Notes: generated from the sequence alone by a model not told the origin. A DNA stretch of 64,000 bases from Apoda limacodes (GCA_946406115.1 OX291548.1:5940373-6004372), one strand, 5' to 3'. Positions 47,239 through 57,905 are shown, numbered from the stretch's first letter. Program-made: numbers and translations.

Positions 47239-47358
47239 TATATCTTCGAATGAAACGTACTCATATAATTGCGATAGAACTTCACTTACAGGTAAGTTCG
47301 TTTAATCATCAATTATATTTCGTACGTTTCATTCTTCAGATATAATAAACACATGTAG
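47239..47358. repeat. DIRS internal complementary region (ICR)
   Basis: 47239-47313 is the reverse complement of the left end and 47311-47358 that of the right end; they overlap by AAT. This is the template for joining the two cDNA ends into a circle. Confidence 0.9.
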
Positions 47359-47555
47359 AAGTTTAGAGTAGAAAATTTTGTACGTAACTATGGATTAAAT
47401 GAATTTATAAACATTTTGCGTTTTATCGGTATCATTTATTTACTCGATAAGGGTTAATCAGTTTTAACAAACAATATTTACCTAATTTTAATACATTAAA
47501 TAATTGTAAGTGATTAATAGGTATTTGTTAGGTATTATAGGTATTATCAAAATAA

Positions 47556-48543
47556 TTAACTTGTTCTACAAGCGATTGGAGAAACAGACAGATCTTGCAA
47601 AATCGATCGATCGATCACTGGACGATTATAAAACTTTGCAAAGGTCTCCGATGATCGCGACCAACCTGCTGTCCTCCTGATGACGTCAAGCGACACACCG
47701 TGAGCGTGCGCTGCGGACGTGGCGGCGTGCCGCGTGCTGTGCGTGCTGAACACCGCCACGTCTACGCCGCTTTCTGCTAGCGTCTGTTTGATCCATCAAC
47801 TGATGGTTTGGCTACAAGTGGCCTTGTAAGGTGGCTTGTACGTTATCAAGAGGTTCTCTATTGAATCAAGTCTTACATTTTTCGTAACTGTTAAATAATC
47901 CTTTAAAACAGTCGCTGGGCAAATATTAACATTCTCATTAAAGTAAGGCAGGAATAAAATTGGTTGATCGCGTCCAGCGGCGGACGTTTTGATGATGTCG
48001 GATATTATAATTTTTATACCGTTTGGGCCGACGTTAATATTTTTAATTTTAATGCTAGTTAGCGTTCGCGCTCTGTGAGCGGTACATAAAGCTAATAGTG
48101 TTACAAGTTTTTTTGATAATTTTTCTAATGGTAGATCTAAATTTGGGCCCCATCGGGCGATGTGTTGTAAAACTATCTGTGGGTCCCAGGTAACTGCATA
48201 TTTAGGAACGTTAGGTCTTAATTTATATACACCTCTTAACAATCGTTTGATTTGTTCATGAGAACCTAACTCATTACCGAAAAGTAAACTTAATGCGGAG
48301 CGGTGACTATTTAGAGAACCGTAAGCTGCGCCTTTGTTAAATTGTTCCGTTAGGAATAGCAATGCTTAAGGGTATGCAAAACTTGTAAGGATCCCTATCA
48401 TTTGTTGAACAAAATTGCCACCAATATTTGTACGAGACACTGTATTGTTGTAATGTATTTTTGGCAAGGGATGCTATCATTATGTTCAAGGAAGCCGCAG
48501 GGACACCTCGTTTTATGAATGCATTCCTGAGAGCTTCGCTGCA
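47556..48543 (-). pseudogene. DIRS tyrosine recombinase
   Basis: Integrase of the element, in the lambda-integrase superfamily. The N-terminal part begins EALRNAFIKRGVPAAS and TLQQYSVSYKYWWQF (frame from 48543), shifts frame near 48365, and continues LLFLTEQFNKGAAYGSLNSH and RSALSLLFG (SAM-like core-binding domain). Catalytic domain: CTAHRARTLTSIKI contains the first catalytic Arg; HSTRHAATSAAHAHG has the H-x-x-R; TAGWSRSSETFAKFYNRP carries the nucleophilic Tyr. Thus R, H-x-x-R and Y are all present. An in-frame TGA at 47793-47795 splits the ORF just before the HxxR block. The gene overlaps the end of the RT-RH-methylase ORF, as usual in DIRS elements. One shift plus one stop inactivate it. 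Confidence 0.9.
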
Positions 48544-49730
48544 CCCAGGGTAACTCTTTTGAATTGTGGGTTCCTACAAGAAGGCCATATAAGAAATTGC
48601 TCCGAATTTATAAAAATAATATCTGAAGTAAGCATTTTTTGTAATAGGGGGAACCAGGCCTGAGAAGGCCAATAGGAAAATATAAGTATGCCTTCGCCCT
48701 TGTCTATTTTTATTTTCTCTAGACATTTTAAAACAAGAGAAAATGGCGGAAATGCATAAAAATATATTCTGTTCCGCGAGATTGTGAATGCATCGATTGC
48801 TACGGCATCCGGGTCTGGTCTCCACGACACGTATCGTTGACATTTGGCATTGGTGCGAGTAGCAAATAAATCAATATCTGGTTCACCTAATTTTTTAGTA
48901 ACTTTCTTAAATGCTTTGTTAGTTAGTATAAGTTCTATATCTTTGTTAACTTTCCTTGATTCTTCATCAGCTTCTTTATTATCTTTGCTTTTAATATACG
49001 ATGCAGTTAACCATATATTGCGCTCCTCGCACCATTGCCAAATGTCTTTTGTCAATTTATTTAGGTGGGGATACTGTATGCCACCCATACGGTTTATGTA
49101 ACTTAACGCTGTAGTATTGTCTACGCGTAGCAAAACAGAACAGTCATGTTTGTCAAGTGCAAAACATTTAAGGCCAAAAAAGACAGCCAATAACTCTAAA
49201 TAATTTATATGAAAAAGCAGTTCAGTAGACTTCCAATTGCCATTTACTCTTTTATTATTGCAAAAAGCGCCCCAGCCAGATCTGGATGCGTCGGTAAAAA
49301 TTTCTAATGTGAACCTACGTGGTTTAAGAGGAACAGCTATGTACATCTTTGACCACCACTCTAAATCCTGTAATATTTCCGGCGAAGGACAACATTTTGC
49401 GTCGTATGCATCATATTTTCGTAATGCTAAATATTTTTGTCTTTTGAGAATTTTTGTATAAGCCCAACCATATTTAACCGCTGGGCACGCGGACGTAAGG
49501 ACGCCGATTAGTCGCGCGAATTCTTTAATAGTACAACGTGGTAAGGACTTAAATTTTTCAAATAATGTTGATATTTTAACTCGCTTATCATCAGGTAAGG
49601 ACAAGGTCATTTCGATAGTGTTATAAATGAATCCTAAGAATTTCACTTGTTGTGAAGGCTGTAAGGAACTTTTTTCAAAGTTTATTACGAACCCTAAGCA
49701 TTGTAATAATTTTATAGTATGAATTACGTT
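48513..49730 (-). pseudogene. DIRS RNase H and methylase-like domains (ORF2, second half)
   Basis: Open to a stop at 48513. The start of the frame completes the RT thumb (LLQCLGFVINFEKSSLQPSQ, then VKFLGFIYNT). RNase H: LEIFTDASRSGWGAF (D), NYLELLAVFFGLK (E), VLLRVDNTTALSYINRMGG (D), KSKDNKEADEESR (last acidic residue). It continues with GEPDIDLFATRTNAKCQRYV, WRPDPDAVAIDAF and FYAFPPFSLVL, matching the DAM-like methylase domain found downstream of RNase H in DIRS and Ngaro elements; its NPPY-type motif reads FPPF here, so activity is doubtful. The frame is linked to 49724-50430 by a one-base shift near 49731. Confidence 0.88.
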
Positions 49731-50430
49731 TTGAAAACATTATATGTTCGCCCAATACATAATAAATCGTCTAAATATATGACAGATAAGAAGCCGCAAT
49801 ATCTGAGGTGGGTCACAACTTCCTTCATTATTTTTGTAAAAGTTCTTGGTGCCGAAGACAAGCCATAGGGCATGGCGGTAAATTCGTAATTAATTGTTTT
49901 ATTATTTTGGTTCTGAAATTGAAACCGTAAATATTTTCTTTGTGATGGATTGATGGGTACCAAAAGATAAGACTCTTTTATGTCTATCGTAGCCATAAAG
50001 CCATTGTGAGGAATTAATTTGCATGCTGTCCGGTAGTCCTCCATTTTAAAATGATTTTGAGTAACGAAAGTGTTTAGCGCTTTAACATTTAAAATAAATC
50101 TGTTGCTACCGTTGGATTTGGGGGCTAAAAATATTTTAGAGATAAATTGATCTTCTTGTGACTCACACTCAGATATCGCACCTAGTTCTACTAAGTTTTC
50201 GATAGCTACGAACATGTTCAGTTTTTCCTCTCTTGTAAAGGTATTGGAGGGTACTTTGAGTTGGAAAACCTGTTCCGAAAACGGTATATTGTAACCGTTT
50301 TTTATCCAACCTAATACTATTTTATTATTAGTGATTTTTCTCCAACAATTATAAAAATACTGTAGGCGTCCTGCATGTACCTGTGTGGTTAGTCTCGTGT
50401 GTAGGCACGACGCTTGCTCTGGTTGTAAGC
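49724..50430 (-). pseudogene. DIRS reverse transcriptase (ORF2, first half)
   Basis: RNA-dependent DNA polymerase of the DIRS lineage. The frame overlaps the gag end (VHAGRLQYFYNCWRKITNNK, KNGYNIPFSEQVFQLKVPSN) and runs into MFVAIENLVELGAI. Motifs: FISKIFLAPKSNGSNRFILN (fingers), MATIDIKESYLLVPI (motif A Asp), LRFQFQNQN, EFTAMPYGLSSAPRTFTKIM (motif B with the PYGLSSAPR signature of DIRS), SVIYLDDLLCIG (motif C, YLDD). The frame ends at 49724 because one base is missing in a T-run near 49731. No ATG fits the true start upstream of 50215; in DIRS elements ORF2 commonly overlaps ORF1. Confidence 0.9.
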
Positions 50431-51285
50431 AGCGCGGGGCCGAGTGGCTGCTGGTGCCGGCGCTGGTCGTTGGTATGTCTTCGCTGCTCGTGAAGGCCCT
50501 CCGCGCCCCCCCCTGGTTGCCGAGGGATAACGAGGAGAGCCTATCCCGTTTCCCTGCAGCTGTGACCTCGATGCCGATGCTCCAGGTGTGGAAGTGGGCA
50601 CAGAAAAAGCTCTCTGTTTTTTGATCTGCGAACCCTGTCGTCCTATGGCTTTCGATGCCCTTATGGTATCGGAGAGCTTTTCCCCAAAGAGCGTCTCATC
50701 TCTTTCGTGCTCCTTTAGCAGATGCGCAAATGTTTTATCTAAAGATGGAACTACAAGTTTTGTTCTTATTTGAGTGTCTGTGTAATGTACGTCTGTAAGA
50801 ATCCTACAGCCATCGGAAAGTATTTTAATAACTTGGATTTTGTCACCTCCGAGGAGAAGCTCAGTAATGGCTTTGTTAATTGCGGTAATGCCGAGGCCTA
50901 ACTGGTCCTGTTTATTGCGTATATTATTATCGCGATTTATGGTGACTTCTGAAACCGCTGCCTTAACTTCGGGATTTAAAGTAGGCGCCTTAAGATATTT
51001 ACAGTTATCAGGTATCTGATACTCTTTTAATAATTTTTCCTTAACATCCTTAGTTAGTCCTCTTTTTAATATAGGAAGCCAACGTACAGCCAAGGTGTGG
51101 TGAATGTTTTCACCATAAGTTGATTGTTCGTCCGTGGGGTCATCTAGTGCTGACAAAAGTTCCGGATCAAGCTCCGGGGTCTGGTTTTGTAATAGTTCCG
51201 ATTGCGTCACTGGAGCGGACTGCTCAGTGGTGTCATCGACATCGTGAATTTCTTTTGTACTCTCATCGTTTTGTGTGGTTCCGTT
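50389..51285 (-). CDS. DIRS gag-like ORF1, main part
   Basis: Open from 51285 (after a TAA) to 50389, 298 codons, but with no ATG. An acidic N-terminal part (DVDDTTEQSAPVTQSELL) is followed by a helical core with LAVRWLPILKRGLTKDVKEK, CKYLKAPTLNPEVKAAV, QLGLGITAINKAITELLLGG and TLFGEKLSDTIRASKAIG, patterns known from DIRS gag-like proteins. The C-terminus is basic and Gly/Arg/Ala-rich (RGGRGGPSRAAKTYQ), probably nucleic-acid binding; no CCHC zinc knuckle is visible, as usual for DIRS. It may be completed by a 5' exon at 51602-51734 through a GTAAGT donor. Structural particle protein by analogy; function inferred. Confidence 0.75.
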   Translation of the reverse strand, partial: NGTTQNDESTKEIHDVDDTTEQSAPVTQSELLQNQTPELDPELLSALDDPTDEQSTYGENIHHTLAVRWLPILKRGLTKDVKEKLLKEYQIPDNCKYLKAPTLNPEVKAAVSEVTINRDNNIRNKQDQLGLGITAINKAITELLLGGDKIQVIKILSDGCRILTDVHYTDTQIRTKLVVPSLDKTFAHLLKEHERDETLFGEKLSDTIRASKAIGRQGSQIKKQRAFSVPTSTPGASASRSQLQGNGIGSPRYPSATRGGRGGPSRAAKTYQRPAPAPAATRPRAAYNQSKRRAYTRD

Positions 51286-51307
51286 TTAACTTTTAGGTTT
51301 AGTTAAT

Positions 51308-51498
51308 GCATCATGCTATACCTTCGTGATACCCTCAATGTGATACTCTCCAGGCTAGCTTAGAGATGCCAATCTAGGTATTTTATGTTAAGCAGCAATT
51401 AACTTCTGGGTTAATTTTACGCATCATGCTATACCTTCGTGATACTCCCAACGTGATAGCCTCCAGACTAGCTAAGAGATGCCAATTTTGGTATTTTA
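51308..51498. repeat. 79-bp duplication in the DIRS leader/intron
   Basis: Copies at 51308-51386 and 51421-51498 (period 113), starting GCATCATGCTATACCTTCGT, with scattered differences. Confidence 0.8.
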
Positions 51499-51560
51499 TT
51501 TACCATGTATATACCTATATCGCATATTTGCTCATATTGCAATTTAAGTAAAAACGGTAC

Positions 51561-51734
51561 TCACAAGAAACGAAAGAAACACGAAAAAACATCCGACTTA
51601 CTCTGGTTTTCTTCGGAATCCGACGAAGACGAATACACTATCACACGCTTTCGTTTTCTATTTGAACATTCCTTTAGTTTTTTAATTTTTTGTTCATAAT
51701 ATGATATTTTACTATCTGCACAATGCTTAGGCAT
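51561..51734 (-). CDS. DIRS ORF1 N-terminal exon (candidate)
   Basis: An ATG frame of 57 codons starting MPKHCADSKISYYEQKIKKL (coiled-coil-like), then a basic SNRKRKR patch and VYSSSSDSEENQ, a serine/acidic stretch like that found at the start of several retroelement gag proteins. After EENQ the DNA reads AGTAAGT: a consensus splice donor GTAAGT at 51601-51596. If spliced to an AG in phase near 51262-51266, the serine-rich exon would join the ORF1 frame that lacks its own ATG. Unspliced, the frame stops at 51561. The acceptor has a poor pyrimidine tract, so splicing is a hypothesis; a frame-breaking insertion is the alternative. Confidence 0.5.
   Translation of the reverse strand: MPKHCADSKISYYEQKIKKLKECSNRKRKRVIVYSSSSDSEENQSKSDVFSCFFRFL
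51596..51601 (-). promoter_or_regulatory. Candidate 5' splice site in DIRS ORF1
   Basis: GTAAGT directly after the serine-rich block; matches the donor consensus exactly. Confidence 0.4.
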
Positions 51735-51825
51735 TTTCTAAATTTTAGCAATGAAGATAAAAGAATATTGTTAAGATTCCAATAAAAACTATTCGAGAAG
51801 TGAGTGCTTGTTGCCGCGCACAATA

Positions 51826-51966
51826 AAAGAATGAGACTATCGGTAATGGCGACGCTAGAGCAAATGGGTGGTATTTTCAAAATACCCACAAAATTAAATA
51901 AGTGCGAAGTTGCGAGTACAATGGAAGTACTACATGTGTTTATTATATCTGAAGAATGAAACGTAC
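51826..51966. repeat. DIRS inverted terminal repeat, right
   Basis: Inverse partner of 47043-47180. The outer extension 51930-51977 is represented in the ICR. Confidence 0.9.
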
Positions 51967-51977
51967 GAAATATAATT

Positions 51978-53164
51978 CGAAAATTATTGTTATAATGTGC
52001 ATTAATATACTTCTGAATATTTCTTTTATACAAACCTTGTCCTGACAATCACCAACACTACAAAAAAGAAATCATTCAAATCGGTCGAGCCAGTCTCTTG
52101 TGATGCTCCGTCACCTATGTGCAAATTTATTTTTAATTATATAAATTTAATAAGTAACATCGAATTGATTAATGTTGACAATGTAAGAAAGTTTAGGACT
52201 AAAGCGAAGTAAATAACAAATACTGCTCAGTAACTTCAGTACTCAGTGTGTTCAAACTATGAGTACCAGGCATCTGTTACAAATACTTGGTTCCTGTTTT
52301 TTTGTTATTAAATGTTTTTCTTCTATAGGGATCAAATACCCGCTCCTTAGTTCAGCATGCAATAACCACGCCAACAGAGCCACTTAATCTTTACAATAAT
52401 TTATATTTTGTGTGTATTAATGTGTATATATTTTGCATGCCTCCAAATTGCTATTCTTTTTCATGTTTAACCATAACCGTTATTTTTATAATGTATATTT
52501 CACCATGGTCACATCCATCAATACAGAATTACAGTGTATTTCGTATTTATTTTTTTTCACTGATACAAAATATGGTCAACCCCATATAATACAATGGATT
52601 GTGTCAACTGATTAGGAAAAAAATAATGCTAGGCGTCGAAAAATATACCACTCAGTTGACCGGAAATTGAGCAATAACGAATGGTTTAATGTACAAAATG
52701 GATCTGTTATTCTTTAAGATTGTTCACTACAATTTCCGCTAAGCAAGAACACTTTTAAGAAACTCACAATCTCCTGTAACCGCTTGAAGGTTAGGTAAGA
52801 TTAAATCAATAATTCTCAGGAGGTCCGATTTTCTTTGATTATGGATCAAAATGCTTTACGATTATTTTCAGGTGTTTCAGATAGTTTCCAAAAACCGGTT
52901 TCCGTAACTTATGAACCAATTATTAAAATTATTTCAATACTATACATTTTAATCAATAAAACATATTATCGCTGAGTAAGAAAAGAAAGGCTGTAATTTG
53001 TATAGTTCCAAATAATAACATTGTGAGTCAAGTCGAAAGATACGAAACTATTCCTTAACGTTACACCGAAGCCAAGGAGTGACCTTATTTGTGGCACAAG
53101 AATAGCTCGTGAGAATAAAAATTTTTATCTTGATCAAGAGTTCCTAAGGAAATATTTTTTTTCA
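51978..53164. other. No gene; one SINE inside
   Basis: AT-rich apart from the SINE at 52295-52395. Open frame 52433-52615 has no motif. Confidence 0.45.
52295..52395 (-). mobile_element. tRNA-derived SINE head (minus strand)
   Basis: Minus strand: GTGGCTCTGTTGGCGTGGTT (A box) and GAGCGGGTATTTGATCCC (B box, 52328-52345 on plus), then a body with AGAAAAACATTTA. Confidence 0.6.
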
Positions 53165-53335
53165 GCGGGGTATTATTTTGTAACGGTGCTTACAATAAAC
53201 TTTAGTTTTTGACACAGGGTACAGCACAGAACTGATTAGACTAGAAGAGCCGAGAATATTTTTGAAGCGATCGAGATATCCCACGGGAATAAGGTTTTCT
53301 TAGGGTGAAACCGCGGGGATCATCTAGTTCCTAAT
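53165..53335 (+). repeat. Dispersed repeat tail ending in CATCTAGT
   Basis: GACACAGGGTACAGCACAG, CCACGGGAATAAGG and GAAACCGCGGGGATCATCTAG are the usual last blocks of this lepidopteran family. Confidence 0.5.
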
Positions 53336-53391
53336 TAAGTTCAATATTTTTTGATTGCTTTAAACGTAGCTAGTTTTTTTTTATATATAAT

Positions 53392-53462
53392 GTTTTTTTA
53401 ATACCACTAAGGTGGCTAACGCTCTGCCTGATGGTAAGCAGCCCCCGTAGCGTTATAAAACC
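53392..53462 (-). mobile_element. CR1-group LINE 3' tail
   Basis: TTTTTTTAATACCACTAAGG, TGGCTAACGCTCTGCCTGAT and GGTAAGCAGCCCCCGTAGC match the 3' ends at 29205 and 29835. Only ~70 bp. Confidence 0.6.
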
Positions 53463-53825
53463 TATTTTAAAAAAAACTGATATGAATCTGACATATTTCC
53501 CTCTAATCGTGTTTATGATATATGATTAATCTCATATTCTTCAAATTTCATCATTATATCAAGCAAATAGAACCATGGTCATTGCTTTTCATTTAACAGC
53601 ATTACAGCATTTTCGATGTTCTTTTTTCAAGTGGATCAGTCGACACTGCCTTAATTTAGAGGCCAGATGGCAGGGCAGATACTTTCCTAAGGATTTTATA
53701 AATTTCTGTTTTCGTTTGGTAAATTTCATGGTTGGTTGGTTCTTTACTAAAATTTAACATGTCATATGAAATGACATATAAATAAATAAATAACATAAAT
53801 GGCATTTATTTATTTTTTTGTACCT

Positions 53826-53905
53826 ACTTACTACCACTACTCCTACTAATATTATAAATGTGAAAGTATGTCTGGATGAATGTTTTATTACTTTATAACG
53901 ACTAA
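53826..53905 (+). repeat. 'AATATTATAAATGTGAAAG' family, 5' end
   Basis: ACTCCTACTAATATTATAAA and TGTGAAAGTATGTCTGGATG, then CGACTAAACGGATCG; breaks off after that. Confidence 0.55.
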
Positions 53906-54599
53906 ACGGATCGTAGCGGCACACATATTCGTTACTCCCCAGATATACTAGCATATAGGTTTAATTTACATACATAAATAACTTAAGCACATTATTATAA
54001 TTTAAATACTCAAGTAAAATTGTCTTCATTCTTTTAATAGTACTAAAAACCACTAATATTGTTATTATCATAATAATCATTTGTTTATTGCAATAATCAA
54101 ATATATTAATCAAATGTACCTAATTATTGCAACCTGAAAAGATACCAAATTAGTATGGAACTTGGTATTTTATTTCCAAACAAATTTAACCTGCCTCCAC
54201 TGTTGTATTTAGTTTAAACCTGAGGTAAATAAGTTAACGGAATAATAAAAATAAAAAAATGTTGAGACCTCCATTTTTTAAAATTGATCTTCAAAAATGT
54301 AAAATTATTCATAATCAGGTGTGAGCACAGGCCATAAAATTCTAAGAACAGTTTCTGATAGTTATTGAAAACACAGTTTCAGTTATCAGCGTGGATTCAC
54401 TTAATTATACTTATAAAGTTTGCTATAGCAAGCTATATCTGTAACTATAGTTCGTTTAAGCTTGATTATAGTTAGTTCCACGACCTAACCTATATGTGCG
54501 CAAGGTTTCGTCCCAAACCTTCCCGTGGTTGTAGCGTGATTGAGTAACAAACATTCATTCATCCTTCCATATCCAGACATACTTTCATCTATCTAATAC

Positions 54600-54900
54600 C
54601 TTTAAGCGAGCAATTCTTGTATATATAATGAATCTTGAAAACGGCTCCAACGATTTTCATGAAATTTAGCATGCGGGGGGTTTCGGGGACGATAAATCGA
54701 TCTAGCTAGGTTTCATTTTTAGAAAACGTCGTTTTATTCGTGTTTTTAGGCAGTGATAAACTGAAAAATATGACTCTTCCTGACATCTATTGGCGAGTAG
54801 TAATAAGCAACATTAAAGCTATTTGACAATAGATGGCGTTATGAAGTAATGCTTAAGCTACTTGACAATAGATGGCGTTGTTTAAAAAAAACGAGCAACT
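54600..54900 (+). repeat. Dispersed lepidopteran repeat with internal duplication
   Basis: AAAACGGCTCCAACGATTTT, GATCTAGCTAGGTTTCATTT, TTTATTCGTGTTTTTAGGCA and TTGACAATAGATGGCGTT (twice, 54822 and 54862). A family with these blocks is common in Lepidoptera. Confidence 0.55.
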
Positions 54901-56302
54901 CTCCGTCCTCCAGGTACTATTTATAACATTGTAGTGGTCCCAAGCCTTGTATAGAGAATTGAAATAATCTGGACCCCACGACACGGTGTTGACATGCTAA
55001 TTTAAGTTTTAAGAGAGCAGGTAAATTAAAGATGGAATTCATCAATAATAAATATAAATTAGATTAATCACCTTCGTAATTCATACCAATCGAATACTCC
55101 TAATAAATGGATAGAAACGAGATCAATAAAGTATGAATTAAGTGAGTGGGCCCGGATGTCCTCACCGGGGTTCGATTAATATGGTTGTACCTACGTCATA
55201 AGGCGTAAATCGCAGTGGGATCCTAAAATCATCAACACAAAGAAAAATAATTACTCGTTAAATACGACCGATTCGTAAAGTAGCAGATAACCAGGAGGTT
55301 AAAATATATGGAGAATATCGATCGATTATTTTCAGTTAGTTGATATAAATGTCGTAGGGTGCGAGAGGGATAGTAGAGTAGGCTCCGCGCCGCTTACGAC
55401 GAGCCTTCAATGTGTAAATTAATCGAAGCTGTATAATCGAGCCACGGAAAAGCGGAGAAGCTAGTTCAACAGATAAAGAATTTAGTAGAATCGGTTTGCG
55501 ATTTCGATAATTGTTCGATTAAAGTAACTGGCCACTAAAATGCGAAGCACGTGGGTACACGTGGAAGTAAAATAAAGAAGAAATTGACTGGTGCCACGAT
55601 TTCTAGACACGCCACGCGTTCAGGCCGCGTCTATCGGGGAGGAGGGGAGAACGGTTATAAGCGATAGGCGTCAGTTGCGGCACCCTTTTTCACTGTCGTC
55701 GTGCCGAGAGGCTGGCCGTGCTCGAGATTCCTGAGGAAGCGAGAAGGACAGGACGCACAAAGATTTGAAGAAATTTAATACCGGCGCCGTGCACGTTTCG
55801 CCTACATCAAATATCATTAAGTGTCTTTTGTGAGAACTGAGGCTAGCAATGTCAACTTATTATTGATGGGTTTGTACTATGGGGCTTTGTGAGGGACTTC
55901 CTTTATACGATGGCGTAAGGACTGTGGAAGGGACCGTGTAAGATGCCACCTTGGTTAAAGTGAAGGGTTGGTTGGGGAAAATTGAAAGTGGTTGACTTTT
56001 TGGTTAGGATTTAGTCCGGGATTTTAGTTGTAAATTTGGAGTAAGTGGAGGGAAAGAAAACCTTACTTATTAAAAATGCAGAGGTAATTTGTTGACATTG
56101 TTGGCTATGTACTCTCTAAGGAAAAGAGATCGCCGATTTCTGTAGGAAATTTAGTGGAGTAAAAGGTTCCTGCCGGGATCGGTGTCTTTTAACATGATGT
56201 TGTAAATTTTGTGATACCTTGTGGGAGGAAAACCCCGTAGTTAAGCTCTGATCTGATTAGATAGGAAATCGGTTAAGCTTAGGGTCAAGGCTAGGGTAAA
56301 TC
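54901..56302. other. ORF-poor, GC-elevated region
   Basis: Higher GC and purine content than the rest of the window, no ORF over about 100 codons, no repeat family recognised. Includes CG-rich patches at 55370-55420 and 55600-55800. It may be the left part of a non-coding element continuing to about 61 kb. Confidence 0.4.
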
Positions 56303-57053
56303 TGTGTATTCCTAGTAGTGCGTGTATGTGTATGAGTTTGGATATCCTCACCGGATAAAACCCTATTCGAGTCCTTGGGCGGCGGCTACTCGCACTGATC
56401 TGACTCGGAGGTGAAGGGGCTTCCCCAACCGGCTCGCTGGGGTAATCCTTGTGTGGCCCTTGCTGTGCATATATATGTATAAGTGTATAATCCCTGTGTA
56501 TTCCTAGTAGTGCGTGTATGTGTATGAGTTTGGATATCCTCACTGGATAAAACCCTATTCGAGTCCTTGGGCGGCGGCTACTCGCACTGATCTGACTCGG
56601 AGGTGAAGGGGCTTCCCCAACCGGCTCGCTGGGGTAATCCTTGTGTGGCCCTTGCTGTGCATATATATGTATAAGTGTATAATCCCTGTGTATTCCTAGT
56701 AGTGCGTGTATGTGTATGAGTTTGGATATCCTCACTGGATAAAACCCTATTCGAGTCCTTGGGCGGCGGCTACTCGCACTGATCTGACTCGGAGGTGAAG
56801 GGGCTTCCCCAACCGGCTCGCTGGGGTAATCCTTGTGTGGCCCTTGCTGTGCATATATATGTATAAGTGTATAATCCCTGTGTATTCCTAGTAGTGCGTG
56901 TATGTGTATGAGTTTGGATATCCTCACTGGATAAAACCCTATTCGAGTCCTTGGGCGGCGGCTACTCGCACTGATCTGACTCGGAGGTGAAGGGGCTTCC
57001 CCAACCGGCTTGCTGGGGTAATCCTTGTGTGGCCCTTGCTGTGCATATATATG
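56303..57053. repeat. 192-bp tandem array, 3.9 copies
   Basis: Units start at 56303, 56495, 56687 and 56879, each beginning TGTGTATTCCTAGTAGTGCG. Copies are almost identical (a C/T at CTCAC(C/T)GG and a C/T at GGCT(C/T)GCTGG). 192 is a multiple of 3 and the unit happens to be stop-free on the minus strand, which creates the 279-codon frame 56241-57080 (repeat HIYAQQGPHKDYPSEPVGEA). I regard that frame as a by-product: no start context, no upstream or downstream continuation, no known motif. Confidence 0.92.
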
Positions 57054-57905
57054 TTGAGTAGGTGATCCTAGTGTGAACATTGTCTTGAATTCCTATTAAA
57101 GGAAACCCTACGCGATTTAGTAGATGCTCATTAAAGTTATACGAGATTGTTGCACGAAGTTGACTATTATGTTAATGATATCTTATGTTCACTATTTATT
57201 ATTATAACAGTTTTGAATCCCAATGTCATGCTGCGTTGCGGTATGGGTGACCCCAAAGCAAGCAGACCCTTGGTAGATAGAGGTAGGTGAGGACGGGGCA
57301 ATCACAGTAGGGGTTCTTCAAGCGGGGTCTGGCTTGTTATAAGATTAGGGAAGATCGGGGCTTAATGTTAGAGACATGCTAGGTTAACTGCAGGCTTCAG
57401 GAATCTAAGGGTGTGAGGGGGCTGATAAAACCTAGATCTGGGTTGGCTCCAGTTCCACCCTTCACCGGCGTCGAGTAAGGAAGCTGAACTGTTAGATTCC
57501 GTTTAGGTAATGGGCGGCTAAAATTTAATGTGGGATTTTTAACCCGATCTCCTTAAGGAATTCGTATATAAATAAAACCTCCACTCCACCCATTACTGTG
57601 ACGGATAGATTTGGAAAGCTAAGTATTATTGTGTTCATATTTAAATAATTGGTTCCTGTGTAAAAAATAAACGTAAACCTCATATGTTTTTCAGGGCCGC
57701 GACATTAATCTAGCGAGTCTAATTTTTAATTAGACTATCTAATCTTTATTTTATTGTTTTATATTGTTTAAGTTATGTTTTGACTAAGCCATTTAAGATA
57801 AAGATGACAGAACTTCAACCTTGACCAAACTTTATTAACAGACTATGAGGTGACGTTAGTGGGTCAGGATTTGTTCTATTCTTCACAATGAATCACCCCG
57901 TTGAA
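57054..57905. other. ORF-poor region before the ribozyme
   Basis: G-rich plus strand at 57235-57500. An acceptor-like CATATGTTTTTCAG at 57681-57694 stands in front of GGCCGCGAC. No gene recognised. Confidence 0.4.

Larger units (their letters stand above)
46989..51977 (-). mobile_element. DIRS-type tyrosine-recombinase retrotransposon
   Basis: A 4989-bp element on the minus strand with all hallmarks of DIRS elements: gag-like ORF (51734-50389), RT-RNaseH-methylase-like ORF (about 50430-48513), tyrosine recombinase (about 48543-47556), inverted terminal repeats (47043-47180, 51826-51966) and an internal complementary region (47239-47358). The ICR equals the complement of the left end (46989-47063) joined to the complement of the right end (51930-51977), with a shared trinucleotide. 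Both outer edges are ATT, and the ICR junction is AAT. No target-site duplication is expected or seen. DIRS elements replicate through a circular DNA closed on the ICR and integrated by the recombinase (family knowledge). Lesions: frameshifts at about 49731 and 48365, one in-frame TGA at 47793-47795, no ATG for the main gag frame. Confidence 0.93.

Noticed and set aside
56241..57080. 279-codon open frame made of a 64-residue repeat
   Set aside because: It is produced by a stop-free 192-bp tandem repeat; the frame ends at both array edges and has no known motif or gene context.
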